Source: Strobilurus pachycystidiatus
Lineage: Eukaryota; Basidiomycota; Agaricomycetes; Agaricales; Physalacriaceae
Reading direction: 5' to 3'
Assembly (NCBI GenBank): GCA_019915135.1
Contig: JAHLMK010000032.1
Span: forward strand, 1 to 64,000
DNA length: 64,000 nucleotides
The notes beneath the pieces were generated by a model. That model saw only the letters and a list, made by a program, of their open reading frames with translations. It had not been told where the DNA came from and searched no databases. Both the position numbers and the translations under genes were made by a program. Each line of letters opens with the position of its first letter. Within the stretch, counting starts at the first letter, position 1. Below, in pieces: positions 32,614 to 43,080 of the stretch.

Positions 32614-33860
32614 TGTCATGACTCAGTTGCGGACCCGTCACGAGGTCGCGTACGAACTACAGATTGGGTACGCCACATAGGAGAGAACTCATTCTGAACA
32701 ATATGTTGCGCCATTATGGGGATTGCCAATGTTATGATCTTGACCCGGAGGTCCAACGGGCATGAGACCCCGTTCCATTTCTGGTTTCTGGGATGCTGTT
32801 GGAACCCCTCTGGACGCTCGGGAAGCACACCCGCGGACAAACCTATATCTTGTTCCGCCACTAGTCCCGCTCACGGACATCACCTCCGCGGAAGCATCAC
32901 CTTCCCCTCCCTCCAACGTACCATTGGATACGACCTTACGAGAAGTTGGTGTGACCAAGCCGCGGACTCTCTCTGTCATTTCAACACGTCAGGGAAACCC
33001 TAGCAAACTAAGTAATATACGCGCCTACATCCGGATTATTTGGTCCGATTGCAGGGAAGCTCGAGGAAACACTCTCGCCACATCAATCACCGAACTTGCT
33101 CGGGCAGTCCCGACTCAGCAGGGAGGTTGACCGCCGCAGGAGAGAGATGTGTCCGACCGTCTCCGCTCAGCCAAGGGCCTTTCCTGATCACCCGCCCCTC
33201 GCACGACTATGTTCATGAGGACTCGCTCCTCTGGTAGAGCTGGCTGGCGCTTCTTGAGAACAAGCACCATGCGCTCCCAGGATGCCGCCCGCCCTATCGC
33301 ACCCATCGCCATTGATTCCGCCTCGCGACCACGCGGATGAATCCCGCTGTTGATTGGCACCGACTCCCGCCGCGTCGGCTGATGACCCGCCGTTGCCGGA
33401 CAGGCCTGGGTTGTTTACGCTTTTAGCCAGGACCTTGAAGAAGTTTCTCAATGTTTGGAGAATGAGTCAGGAGCGCCCTTTTTGGATGGATGGCAGGACA
33501 GCGCAGTCCCGCCGCCCAATGTATAAATACAGCACTATCATATTTGTAAAACCTCAGAGTGGACTTTACGTTTAACTATCCCGTTCTTTGTTCTTGTCCC
33601 CGTCTCTCCATCCAACAGGCCGTCCTCTTAGATATTGACCGGATCAATCTCTAAATCAGGCCCTCTTGTGAGACAATCCAACAGACAACTCGAGGAGTCT
33701 GTCTGGTCGACGCCTCAGCTCTCATCCGTGTTGATTCCTGCCAGCGAATCACCCCCGACCTCAACAAACAGCCCGGCCTACCTAGGATCCTAGGACGGAC
33801 GCTAACAGCCAATGAGACTCGATCAGATTGCTGCACACGCCACACCGTCATTTCACATTC
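32614..33860 (+). mobile_element. Truncated LTR-Y copy, split by LTR-A
   Basis: TGTCATGACTCAG at 32614 matches LTR-Y from 5429 for about 115 bp up to GATTGCCAA. It is interrupted by LTR-A, then continues with TGAGACTCGATCAGATTGCT, as in the uninterrupted copy at 5549. Similarity fades after about 33860. Confidence 0.75.
32730..33807 (+). mobile_element. Solo LTR-A copy 3 (uninterrupted)
   Basis: 1078 bp, TGTTATGATC...GACGCTAACA, flanked by the perfect 5 bp duplication GCCAA (32725-32729 and 33808-33812). The empty target is present at 5540-5555. This is the reference copy for the family: TATAAATA box near 33523, then CAGAGTGGACTTTACG downstream. No ORF is credible. Confidence 0.95.
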
Positions 33861-34139
33861 CCGTCAGCACTCCAGCACGCACGCCTTGCCCGCTAATTCA
33901 TCCGTAGGTTCACCTAACAATATCCATATAATGAAATGGATAAACTTGTTGATTTCCCCTATCTACTACAAAAGGTTAACCTAAAGTAAATTGTATCTAA
34001 TATGTAGCGTAAGCGGTCAGAGATGCAAAGAGTAGGGTTAGGATGATGAGAAATTATATGAATGAAGTACTTATAGTATATGGGGGTGGGTATCAATACC
34101 ATACGAGTAATCCTACAAAAATACGCGCAGCCCAAGTGG
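33861..34139. other. Unassigned spacer
   Basis: No gene or repeat boundary recognised between the LTR-Y fragment and the G2 target site. Confidence 0.4.
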
Positions 34140-34144
34140 CTCTA

Positions 34145-34618
34145 TGTCAAGACTGGTGCCCAAATACTAAGGCGACCACTCAAGTCACACAAACGAGACA
34201 AGGAAAAAGGGATAGAGATAGAGATAGATATCAAGGGGAAGTGTGTCAAGCTACACCAGTACTAGGAGCGACCGAGTCATGAGTAGATGAAGAGAACAGA
34301 CTGAGGAAATTAAAGGGAAGGGAGCTACTATATATATACAAAGTCCGTAGCTGTGTAGTAAGGAGGAGAACAATAAGACAATAGGAAGAGCTAATGTGGC
34401 GAGACAATAGGCGGGCTGGAGTAGAGACAATAGCCGGTCCGGAGTGGACCCAGATGGTCATTAGACCACTGATGGACAGGTCTAGGCAATGCCAAGACAA
34501 TGAATGCCAAGTGAATGTGGGCTAGGCCCAGGCCGAGGTGAATGTAGAGATGGGAGAATGTGGCAATGTTGAGAGTGGAGACGTGATGGAGGAAGCAGAA
34601 TAAAGGCAATTCGTGACA
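34145..34618 (-). repeat. G2 3' LTR
   Basis: 474 bp partner LTR, directly after the polypurine tract on the minus strand and followed by CTCTA. Confidence 0.93.
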
Positions 34619-34679
34619 ATACCCCCTTTAGGATGCGCTTGCGCCTGGAGCGCAGTAGTCCCCGTCCAAATGTCATTAA

Positions 34680-35949
34680 CGGTGACACCAAAAGTGCGAA
34701 GGTGGGGAAGGGGTTTGGAGTAAGCCGTGGGATGCATACGATGGAATTCCTTGATCAAAGGGAGTGCCTTTGTGAGGTTGGAACTGGGTTTCCAGGTGTT
34801 CTCTGATGACGGGTAGTCCAACCACTTCACCAAGTACTGAATGCCGCGCTTGTTACGAGTTGGGCGAGAGTCAAGTATGGCTTCAACATCAAACTCTTCC
34901 TTGTCGTCAATGAGGTCGGGCGAATTAGATGGGAAATTAGGCCCATGAGCCTCAGTTTTCACAAAAGGAAGGAGGAGGGCGGCGTGGAAGACGGGGTGTA
35001 TACACCATGTGGGAGGAAGTTTGAGACGATAGTTGACTGGTCCAAGTACGTCAGTGACTTCAAAAGGCCCATGATGCTTGTCTGAGAGCTTAGCTTTGGG
35101 TCGCGTTGTCTTGAGATTCTTTCCGTCAAGCAACACCTTGTCACCAACTTTGAACGTAATGCCCTTCTTGGTGACATCTCCGTTGTTCCACTTCATGATT
35201 TCTGCGGCGGTGGTAAGGCTAGCCTTGACTTCCTCGCGAAGCCGTTCTAGGTTGGTCAGGTGTTCTTCAACAGTGGGAATGTTGGATGTGGGGTTCAAAG
35301 AGGGGTATAAGCGGGGTTTGAAACTGTGAAGAAGTTCAAAGGGGGACTTGCCCGTGGCGGAGTGAATGCGACTGTTGTGAGAGAATTCCGCAAAGGGGAG
35401 GTATTTGACCCAGTCGTCTTGTTGGTAGTTACAGAAAACGCGGAGGTATTGTTCAAGTTCTTGATTATAACGCTCGGTTTCGCCATCTGTTTGAGGATGG
35501 TAAGCCGTACTAAGCGCAGAGGTAATTCCTAGCTTAGCGTGAATGGCTTGCATGACCTTGCTTGCAAACTGGGGACCACGATCGGAGATCATCTTGTCCC
35601 AGAGACCATAGCGTCAATAAACACCATCCACCAGGATATCAACCGTACCATCCGCATCAATGGTCTTGCGGCATGGAGATACAATTACCGTCTTGGTGAA
35701 GCAGTCAACAACACAATGGATAGAATTATACCCTTTGCACTCGGGTAGATCTGTAATGAAGTTGGTGGTGATAGTTCCAAAAGGGCGCTCGGGGATCTCG
35801 TTGAGTATAAGGGGAACATGTGCCGGATGATTCCTAGGTTTTGTCATCTGACAGGTAGCACAGCCATCGACATAGTCGCAAACAAAGACAGACATGCCTG
35901 GCCACCAGAATTCTTGACTGAGAAGTTTGTAGGTCTTGAAGCGTCCAGA
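34680..35949 (-). pseudogene. G2 integrase core and chromodomain
   Basis: The frame ending at 35614 has CATCQM and TITTNFITDLPECKG; the first catalytic Asp (usually MDFI) reads Asn, a G-to-A change. After TGA-type breaks at about 35614-35592 the frame continues MISDRGPQFASKVMQAIHAK (second Asp intact) and YHPQTDGETERYNQELEQYL (Glu intact). The C-terminal chromodomain FDVEAILDSRPTRNKRGIQY then LVKWLDYPSSENTWKPSSNL is intact. An anti-sense ORF in the same region is a shadow. Confidence 0.88.
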
Positions 35950-36640
35950 CTCCAGGGTGTCCAGGACCAAGAGAGTCGTGATGCATCTTGACAATGTCTC
36001 GGCGTAGTTGCAGGTCATTGGGAACATAGACCTTGCCACGGAAGAGAACTAGTCCGTCTTCGTAGTTCCATTCCTGTAGATTTTTGACCAGCAAACGAGG
36101 ACCATTGCGAAGAATGACTTCTAACGCACCACGGACCTCAGCGTCCTTATTTGGACATTCCCGAATACGTCGTCGCAGCTCAGCGTCTCCAACGGCTACA
36201 ACTTCTCTGGGTCTGGTAGCGCGAATTCGGAAAAACTTTGGATCAAGGAGGATCCTGTCGGTGTTGTCGTCATCAACCCCCTCTTTGTGATCCGCACGGC
36301 GGGAGAGTGGGTCACTACGGTTCTGAGTACCAGGTTTATGAGTGAGAGTGAAATCAAAGCGAGTGAGGAATAGTGCCCAGCGAGCCTGTCGCCGGCTGAG
36401 TTTCTGCGAGTTGGCAAAATATTCAAGGTTCTTGTAGTCGGTAAGAATATCAACTTGGTGTGCTGAACCTTCGAGGTACTGGCGCCAGGCTTCCAGAGCA
36501 CGGATAATAGCGAGAAGTTCCTTATCATGAATGTCATAATTGCATTGAGGTTCAGAAAGGGACTTAGAGATGTAGGCAATAGGATGCCATTGGTTGTGGT
36601 CACCTGTCTGGGATAGAATTCCGCCTGTGGCATAGTCTGA
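35950..36640 (-). pseudogene. G2 RNase H and integrase zinc domain
   Basis: RNase H: PYRVEVDASDYATGGILSQ, NYDIHDKELLAIIRALEAWR, HQVDILTDYKNLEYF, HKPGTQNRSDPLSRRADH; all acidic positions look intact. Then VKMHHDSLGPGHPGVW opens the integrase HHCC domain, followed by a frameshift near 35950; the Cys pair CATCQMTKPR is in the next frame. Confidence 0.85.
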
Positions 36641-37869
36641 AGCATCTACTTCCACACGATAGGGCTTGTCGGTAATAAGGACGGGTGACGATGTGAACGC
36701 ATCTTTAAGTGCCTTGAAGGCCTCTTGACACTCCGGTTTCCAGACCCATGGTTCGTCTTTCTTGGTGAGATTAAACAGGGGGCGTGCAATCCGAGAAAAA
36801 CCTTTGATGAAACGGCGGTAGAAATTCCCAAAGCTAAGGAATGATTGGACGTCCTTGACATTCCGAGGTAACGGCCACTTGGCAACACCGTCTACCTTGA
36901 CTGGGTCCATGTGAAGTTCATTGTGAGAGATGATGAGTCCGAGGAATTCAATAGACTCAGCTTCAAAGGTGCATTTCTCAGGCTTAGCATAGAGATCATG
37001 CTCCTTTAGACGCTGGAGAACCTGCAAGACGACCTTGCGGTGTTTTTCTAAGGTCTTGGTGAAGATCAAGATGTCGTCCATGTATATGACAACTTTGCCG
37101 GAGTCAATCAGGTCCTTGAGAATAGTATTCATCATTGCTTGAAACGTGGCAGGAGAATTCATGAGATTGAGAACATCACCAAGGGTTCAAACAGGCCGCG
37201 GTTTGTCTTGAATGCGCCTTTCCAGTCGTCTCCTTCTTTGATTTAGCAGTTGTTGTAGCCTTGACGAAGGTCTACCTTTAAAAAGTAACGAGCACCCTTA
37301 AGTTTATCGATCAATTCTCCAATGAGCGGGAGTGGGTACTCGTTCTTGATGGTGCCTTTGTTAAGTTTGCGACAATCCTGGACAGAGCGTAGTTTTTCGT
37401 CTTTCTTTTTAACAAAGAAGAAGGGACTCGCCATGGGGGACTTGGAAGGGCGTATGTACCCTTTTGCCAGGTTTTTGTCAAGAAACGCGTCAAGTTCAGC
37501 TTGTTCGGTTGAGGACAATGGGTAGGTTTTGCATGGTTTTGGTTCAAAACTGGGTTTGAGATCAATGGCATGATCCCAGGGGCTGTGTTGGGGAAGCCGG
37601 TCCGATGTGTGCTTGTCAAAGACAGTGAGATAGGCATGATATTGAGAAAGAATACGCTCAGCGAGAGGACGGGTGTCCTTGGGCATTTGACTAGCTTTGG
37701 CAAGTTCCTGCGCCTTGCTAAATCCAGCACGTATTTGAATAGAGGGACCATCAGGAGTTTGTGGATCTTGCACCAGGCGAGGATAGTCATTCTGAAACAC
37801 TTGAGTGTACATCTGTTCTTCCCATTCTCTTGGGACCTCCACTTCTTCTTCATCGTCCTCGGTGAACAA
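36640..37869 (-). pseudogene. G2 reverse transcriptase
   Basis: First frame 37869-37243: HAIDLKPSFEPKPCKTYPLS, GYIRPSKSPMASPFFFVKKK, LRSVQDCRKLNKGTIKNEYP, YFLKVDLRQGYNNC then TAA. After a short gap with a frameshift it resumes at 37162: MNSPATFQAMMN, active site KVVIYMDDILIFTKT (near 37080, intact), FLGLIISHNELHMDP, and the thumb region. The break lies between the fingers and the active-site box. Confidence 0.88.
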
Positions 37870-38517
37870 GACAACGGGAATTTGAACCCGATTGTAAACG
37901 CGGGGTCAAATGCTTTGACGTTTTCCGGCTGTACGCTGGACTGGGACAGGCCAAAGGTTGCCTTCGCGATCTTTCCATTGAACTTGGTAATCTCGAAGAT
38001 GAAGACGAGGGTTGTAAGAAGAGCGTTTAGTGGGGATGGGAATGCGTTTAGCATGAGCACGTACGTCAGTCACCGGGGAGTTTTTGAGGGTGCAGGAGTT
38101 GGGACAGCGAATGAAATCTATCTGAACACCAGCCCAGTCTATTTCCGGGTTGTGTTTGTTGAGCCAGTCAGTGCCAAGAATGATGTCGTGGTCACCAATA
38201 TCAGTGACGTAGAGCTCAATTAACTCTTTGTGGTAGGAGTGACCGTCTCGGCTATAGATTCAGATGTGCTGGGTAGTATAGTGTCGAACCTAGCCCATGA
38301 CGTTTTCAGTGCCGTCAACGTTGCAAACAGGGAAAGGGGAGGAAAGGGGCATGAGGGTGAAATGATGCTGGTTTGCATAGCAAGCGTTGATAATGATACC
38401 TTCAGCGCCACTATCAATTAGAGCTTGTGCAACAATTTTTCTGCCAGTGATTTTGCCGATGAATTCAAGTTCCAGTGTGATTGAGGGTGTCTGTCGGTTC
38501 TGGGTGACTGCTGACAT
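37870..38517 (-). pseudogene. G2 protease region
   Basis: Starts MSAVTQNRQTPSITLELEF and contains the intact aspartic protease motif AQALIDSGAEGIIINACYA (near 38400). It is interrupted by TAG after NVMG (38290) and by frame changes before RT. Protease would process Gag-Pol. Confidence 0.75.
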
Positions 38518-38624
38518 TCAAAGATGGGTACGCTCACAAAGGGTTGATAACACAGAGAATCGATTGGTAAAATTTGTGACAGAATTGCGTACAGCTCCTC
38601 CTAACGTCGGGGTAGGGGAGCGCT

Positions 38625-39945
38625 CTAAAAATCCAGGCCAGCAACATCCTTCAGGAAAGCTAAGGCCTGCGCCTTCTCATCTCCCTGCAGGCTACGGAGC
38701 AAGTTGGCCGTGTTACTAATCTGTTGAATTGCATGGCCAGAGGATGCGGGGACAGTGTCGGAGGAAGTGGGAACAGCCGTGGCAGCGGCGGACGTGTCGG
38801 CGGCGCAAATGGTGCAGTTTGCGGCCGGAGCAGAGGCGCTAGTACCAAAGCGAGTAGGACAGTCTTTGGACATGTGGTTGGGGCCGCGGCATCTAAAGCA
38901 AGCGCCCTTCCTGCAAAGGATTTTGCGCTCCTTGGGGGTCAGCCTAGTCAAAGGAGAGGACGAGGTAGCACCTGTGTTACGGGATGCATCTACATCCAGA
39001 TTCCATAGGTACTCCCATATCTTGAGCGGGAGCCGGAGCGCGCTGGGGCGGGGGACGAGGAGCGTAAATGCCAGGAGAGGAATGGGAGCGCTGTGTCCAG
39101 TTAGCCTTTTCAGCCTTGCGAGCTTCATAGGCATGCTGCATCTCAACAGTGCGGGTCTTGAACTTGTCAAGGGTATCGGGAATGGGGTAGGACATGCAGA
39201 TTTGGTCCAAGAGACTGGGGTTCAAGCCGCGTTTAAAGAAGTAGAGCAGCAAACTTTCATCAAACTGGGAGTCATCAGCGTAGCCATCGAAGGCGGTGAT
39301 GAACTTATCTATAGAAGATAAGTCCTTTTCCTGGCGGATGGTCTCGATGGCGGTGCGCGCAGCGGTGATTGGGTCGATGGCCGCATAGTCAGCTTTGAAC
39401 TTCTCGATGATAGATGCCTATGTGGTCCAGCGTTTGCTGGCAGCTGGGATGGTATCATCGTCCTGATCAGCATTGTACTCTTTCATGCGGCGCTCTGCCC
39501 ATTTACCAGCGAGAGGTTCCTTGAAATATGAAAGGAAGACCGAGACCTTCTCGATCTCAGTAGAATAGCGGGCAGTGTTCAGCTGCATGTGGTTGCGGTA
39601 TTGGGCCAGCCATGTGGTGGATGTGGCGCGGTTGCCGACGAAATTGTCAAGCTTAGCTCCACGCTCGCTGGGAATAGTAGTCATGATAGGAGGGATTGGG
39701 TGAACTGGAAAAGATGGAGACGATGGCCGAGAGGGATTGGAAGAGGAAGATGACGATGAAGACGGGGGAGTCGATGGTTCAGAGGGTTTGGGGTCTAAAG
39801 CAAGAGGTTGAGATTCAGGTGGTGAATTGTTCTGGACTGGGGATGGAACTGGGGAGACAGGAGCGGAGCTAAAGGTTGGTTCCAATGTGGTGGGAGACAG
39901 GTGTGAGATCAGAGTTTGTGCGGTCGGCGGGCATACGCCGACCAA
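38625..39945 (-). pseudogene. G2 gag
   Basis: N-terminal Pro/Ser-rich segment with a Ser run, then a capsid-like region (AKLDNFVGNRATSTTWLAQY, PLAGKWAERRMKEYNADQDD). An in-frame TAG (RWTT-stop-ASIIEKF, near 39418) looks like CAG to TAG. The same frame continues (FKRGLNPSLLDQICMSYPIP) to about 39000, then shifts to the frame with the zinc knuckle CFRCRGPNHMSKDCP (canonical Cx2Cx4Hx4C). Ends at TAG 38625. Confidence 0.85.
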
Positions 39946-39979
39946 GGATGTGAGGTGGGTGTAGAAGAGTCTGTTCTAG

Positions 39980-40453
39980 TGTCAAGACTGGTGCCCGAAT
40001 ACTAAGGCGATCACCCAAGTCACACAAACAAGACAAGGAAAAAGGGATAGAGATAGAGATAGATATCAAGGGGAAGTGTGTCAAGCTACACCAGTACTGG
40101 GAGCGACCGAGCAGTAAATAGACAAAGAGAACAGACTGAGGAAACTAAAGGGAAGGGAGCTACTATATATATACAAAATCCGTGGCTGTGTAGTAAGGAG
40201 GAGAACAATAAGACAATGGGAAGTCCTAATGTGGCGAGACAATAGGCGGGCCGGAGTAGAGACAATAGCCGGTCCGGAGTGGATCCAGATGGTCATTAGA
40301 CCACTGATGGACAGGTCTAGGCAATGCCAAGACGATGAATGCCAAGTGAATGTGGGCTAGGCCCAGGCCGAGGTGAATGTAGAGATGGGAGAATGTGGCA
40401 ATGTCGGGAGTGGAGACGTGATGGAGGAAGCAGAATAAAGGCAATTCGTGACA
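39980..40453 (-). repeat. G2 5' LTR
   Basis: 474 bp; minus strand starts TGTCACGAATTGCC and ends CAGTCTTGACA. Contains a GATAGA microsatellite. It is about 97% identical to the 3' LTR by eye. Confidence 0.93.
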
Positions 40454-40503
40454 CTCTAAACACAAGTACATTAATCAGATTTTGAATTTTACGAAGCTCC
40501 TCG

Positions 40504-40527
40504 CCCCCCCCCCCCCCCCCCCCCCCC
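40504..40527 (+). repeat. Homopolymer C24
   Basis: An uninterrupted run of 24 C, followed by further CCCTCC-rich sequence to about 40570. On the other strand this is a G run; assembly length may be unreliable. Confidence 0.95.
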
Positions 40528-40568
40528 AACAGTCCCTCCTCCCCCCACGGTCCCCCCTCCCCCCTCCC

Positions 40569-41070
40569 TCACAAAAGCACCTCCTGAACCTCCGTGGGGT
40601 TGTTGCGAAACCAGACCTGTGCCGGGTGCTGATTGTCTGGCATTGCCTTGTGGGCGGTCCGCGGGGCCACCGCCACAGGCCGGAACTGGATGTCAACGGC
40701 GGCGTAATAGTGAACGGTGGCCCGTAGCCAGCGGGACCGACCGTATGCGTGCAGGGTGAAGTGCTTGCATCTGGGCTTGAAAATCAAGCGAGCTCGGGCC
40801 GCCATTGCCAAGGCGGTAGAAAACGCGTAGAATGGGCAGTGCAACGGGCGCAGGCGCGGCGTGGACGGGCGGCGCGGCAACGGGGATGACGGGCGCAATG
40901 GTTTGCGCGGCAGGATGAGGCGTGCAGCGCGTTGCAGGAGCCGGAAAGGCGGCGGCGGATGGCATGGGCGCGTCGACAATTGGCGGGACGGCGGCGAGGC
41001 GAGCAGCGGCGACGACGGTGGGTTGGTGGCTGTCAGCTGCGGCGGCGTCCATCTTGAAGCAGGCAATCAC
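40569..41070 (-). other. GC-rich block with two overlapping open frames
   Basis: Two minus-strand frames (125 codons from 41070 and 165 codons from 41066) overlap. The first starts MIACFKMDAAAADSHQPTVV and is Ala/Pro/Val-rich; the second becomes more protein-like towards its end (KHFTLHAYGRSRWLRATVHY then YAAVDIQFRPVAVAP). A frameshift joining the first start to the second end is conceivable, but I recognise no domain. It could be a host gene fragment or chance. Confidence 0.3.
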
Positions 41071-41428
41071 TGATTAATCGAATGGATTGTCGTGCTTGAG
41101 AGAGTATGAGCAGGCGCGTCTCAAGCTGTAGAGCCTTGATTACGTAATCAAACCCTAACCCAAGGACCTTGGCGTTTGCCGGGGCTCGGCAATTTTACCC
41201 TTCGGTAATGGCTCAAGTTGGTGAACTGGAGTTTGGGGTGGGGATTTGTGATGGGGACGAGCGACGGGGGAAGGAGGATGCTGGGAGCATGATGCGGGAT
41301 GCGGGTTGCGACGAGCAAGTGTTGAACGGGAAGGTGGTGAGGTCGGTACGCTCAACATCCACATGTGCCGCGCCGGCGGCCGTGATCCCGCAATGGCATC
41401 CCGCGCATGCAACCAAGACAGGTAAAAT
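41071..41428. other. Unassigned spacer
   Basis: No recognised gene; GC-rich with GGGATGCGGG-type strings that precede the tandem repeat. Confidence 0.4.
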
Positions 41429-41625
41429 GGGAACTCGGAATGTGGGGCAGGGATTGGGACTGGGACTTGGGTGACAATTTGAGTAGCAGAGTGTGGGTGC
41501 GGGGGTGGAGAAGGGGATGGCGGTGGGAACTTGAAACGTGGGGTGGGGATTGGAACTGGGACTTGGGTGATGATTTGAATAGAGGAGTACGGGTGCGGGG
41601 GTGGGGAAGGGGATGGCTGTGAGAT
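41429..41625. repeat. G-rich tandem duplication, about 98 bp unit
   Basis: Two units: GGAACTCGGAATGTGGGGCA (41429) and GGAACTTGAAACGTGGGGTG (41526) each open a ~98 bp segment containing TTGGGACTGGGACTTGGGTGA-like and GGGTGCGGGGGTGG sequences. Several G runs of 3-5 occur on the plus strand, so G-quadruplex formation is possible. Frames here stay open through composition only. Confidence 0.8.
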
Positions 41626-41799
41626 ATGTGAGATGGATGGGGTGGTGGAGAGGGGAAGTGGGACAGGTAATCCAGGGCAAGATGTGGGATGCGGGATGCG
41701 GTATAGGTGAGGTCTACGTTACGGGAAACGTGGCGGGAGACGGGATCCAGGACGCAAAGAGGAGCAATTTGTATTCTACGGGAACGGTGCTGTAGAGTT

Positions 41800-42500
41800 G
41801 TCCACTCTCATAAGACGGATAGCACTTTCGCCAAGAGCCAACAGAATCACTGTAGGGCAGTACGAGCAGGGTGTCTATGTACACTTGGGCTGGGTAGGTT
41901 TGTGAGAGGTGGCAGACTGACCTACGGCTCCTGTATCAGCATTTATTGGGGACGGGGCCTAAATACATCAGAAAGATTGACATGAACATCATTGTTAGAC
42001 TACTTCAGACTGCATGTTATACAAAATCCTGCTACGTCTTTGAACGCTTCCTTGAGACAAATCGTGCTCTCGCCTGGACCCCCGGCCCCGTATCAAAGCC
42101 CAATACTGAATTCAAACATGAGTACGCTTTATTCTCAGGATCCCGTGAGCCTACTCTAAAATGCACGACAGTCTACAGTACTGCAGGACAGATCACAAAC
42201 TCCTCCAGGCCTGCCTGAATGCAAAAATATGTTCTATCTGCGCAGGTTTGTGGGTTGGTCGTAAGCAATGGCCCGGAATTAACCATAGGTTGACGGCTGT
42301 CGGTAGAGAAGGGGTACGCTGCGGGTTTGAACACTTCCGTAAGACAGATAGCGCTCTTGCCTGGAACGCAAGCTCTGTTCAAGCCCAAAAATACGTCCCA
42401 AGAATGGAGTGATCCTAGCGTAGAGCGCCTGGCAGTCTACGCTTCCGTAAGACAGATAGCGTAGTTGCCTGAAGCCCTGGCCCGTGTACAAAGCAGAAAT
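41800..42500. repeat. Degenerate ~60 bp dispersed repeat, four copies
   Basis: Related segments start near 41806, 42040, 42334 and 42440. The shared core is CTTCCGTAAGACAGATAGCG followed by CTCTTGCCTGGA and, in three copies, by GTxCAAAGCCC-like sequence. Spacing is irregular (about 100-300 bp). The core faintly resembles a tRNA-derived sequence, but I could not fold one. No coding capacity. Confidence 0.6.
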
Positions 42501-43080
42501 GGTCGAGATTGTTGCCGGATTTTGTGCAAGTCCTGATGAATGTCCTATAATTCAGCCATGGGATGGCTGTATGCATGATGGTAAGAAGCAAGAAGAGTAA
42601 TTATGTAATGAAAGATCTCAACTTTGGACACGTGATATCTTGTCTGAGCTGGGACGTTTGGCATTTTCCAGATTGATTGCCTACGGACTCAAGGCGGAAC
42701 GTGCGGTACGCCAGCGGCCATACAACTTTGAAGGGTGAACATTGAATACAGTAGGTCATCAGAGTATGTCCTAGGGTCTGCAGTATCCATAGATAATGCA
42801 CAGCCCGCTTGGCAAAGCAGGTTTGATCTGGGCCCGAGTCTCCCTAACCAGGGGTCAAACCCGAGTCACGTGGCCGCCGGACCTTGCTATGTTATCGTTG
42901 TGGTTGATCCTTGAACTTACCACAGCAAACGATGCAGCCAAGGAATTCCATTGCTCAGTTCAAGATTCAATTTTGCAACCCTCTCAAAGGGTATCCAAGT
43001 GCTCGCCCCTCTACCTGCTGGGACACAGCAAACCTTTGAGATCTGGGGTACAAAAAAGTTTTTAGACTCAAACTGCATTA
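42501..43080. other. No recognised feature
   Basis: A few 60-90 codon frames on both strands without family features. Sequence composition resembles the satellite-like region that follows. Confidence 0.4.

Larger units (their letters stand above)
34145..40453 (-). mobile_element. Ty3/gypsy retrotransposon G2, structurally complete
   Basis: A 6.3 kb minus-strand chromovirus with identical-length 474 bp LTRs and the perfect target duplication CTCTA (34140-34144 / 40454-40458). Order on the minus strand: LTR, gag, protease, RT, RNase H, integrase, chromodomain, polypurine tract CTAAAGGGGGTAT, LTR. It is the best preserved LTR element of the window, yet has an in-frame TAG in gag, several frameshifts and a mutated first integrase Asp. 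Confidence 0.95.

Noticed and set aside
38755..39321. 188-codon plus-strand frame
   Set aside because: Antisense shadow of G2 gag, which has the zinc knuckle on the minus strand.
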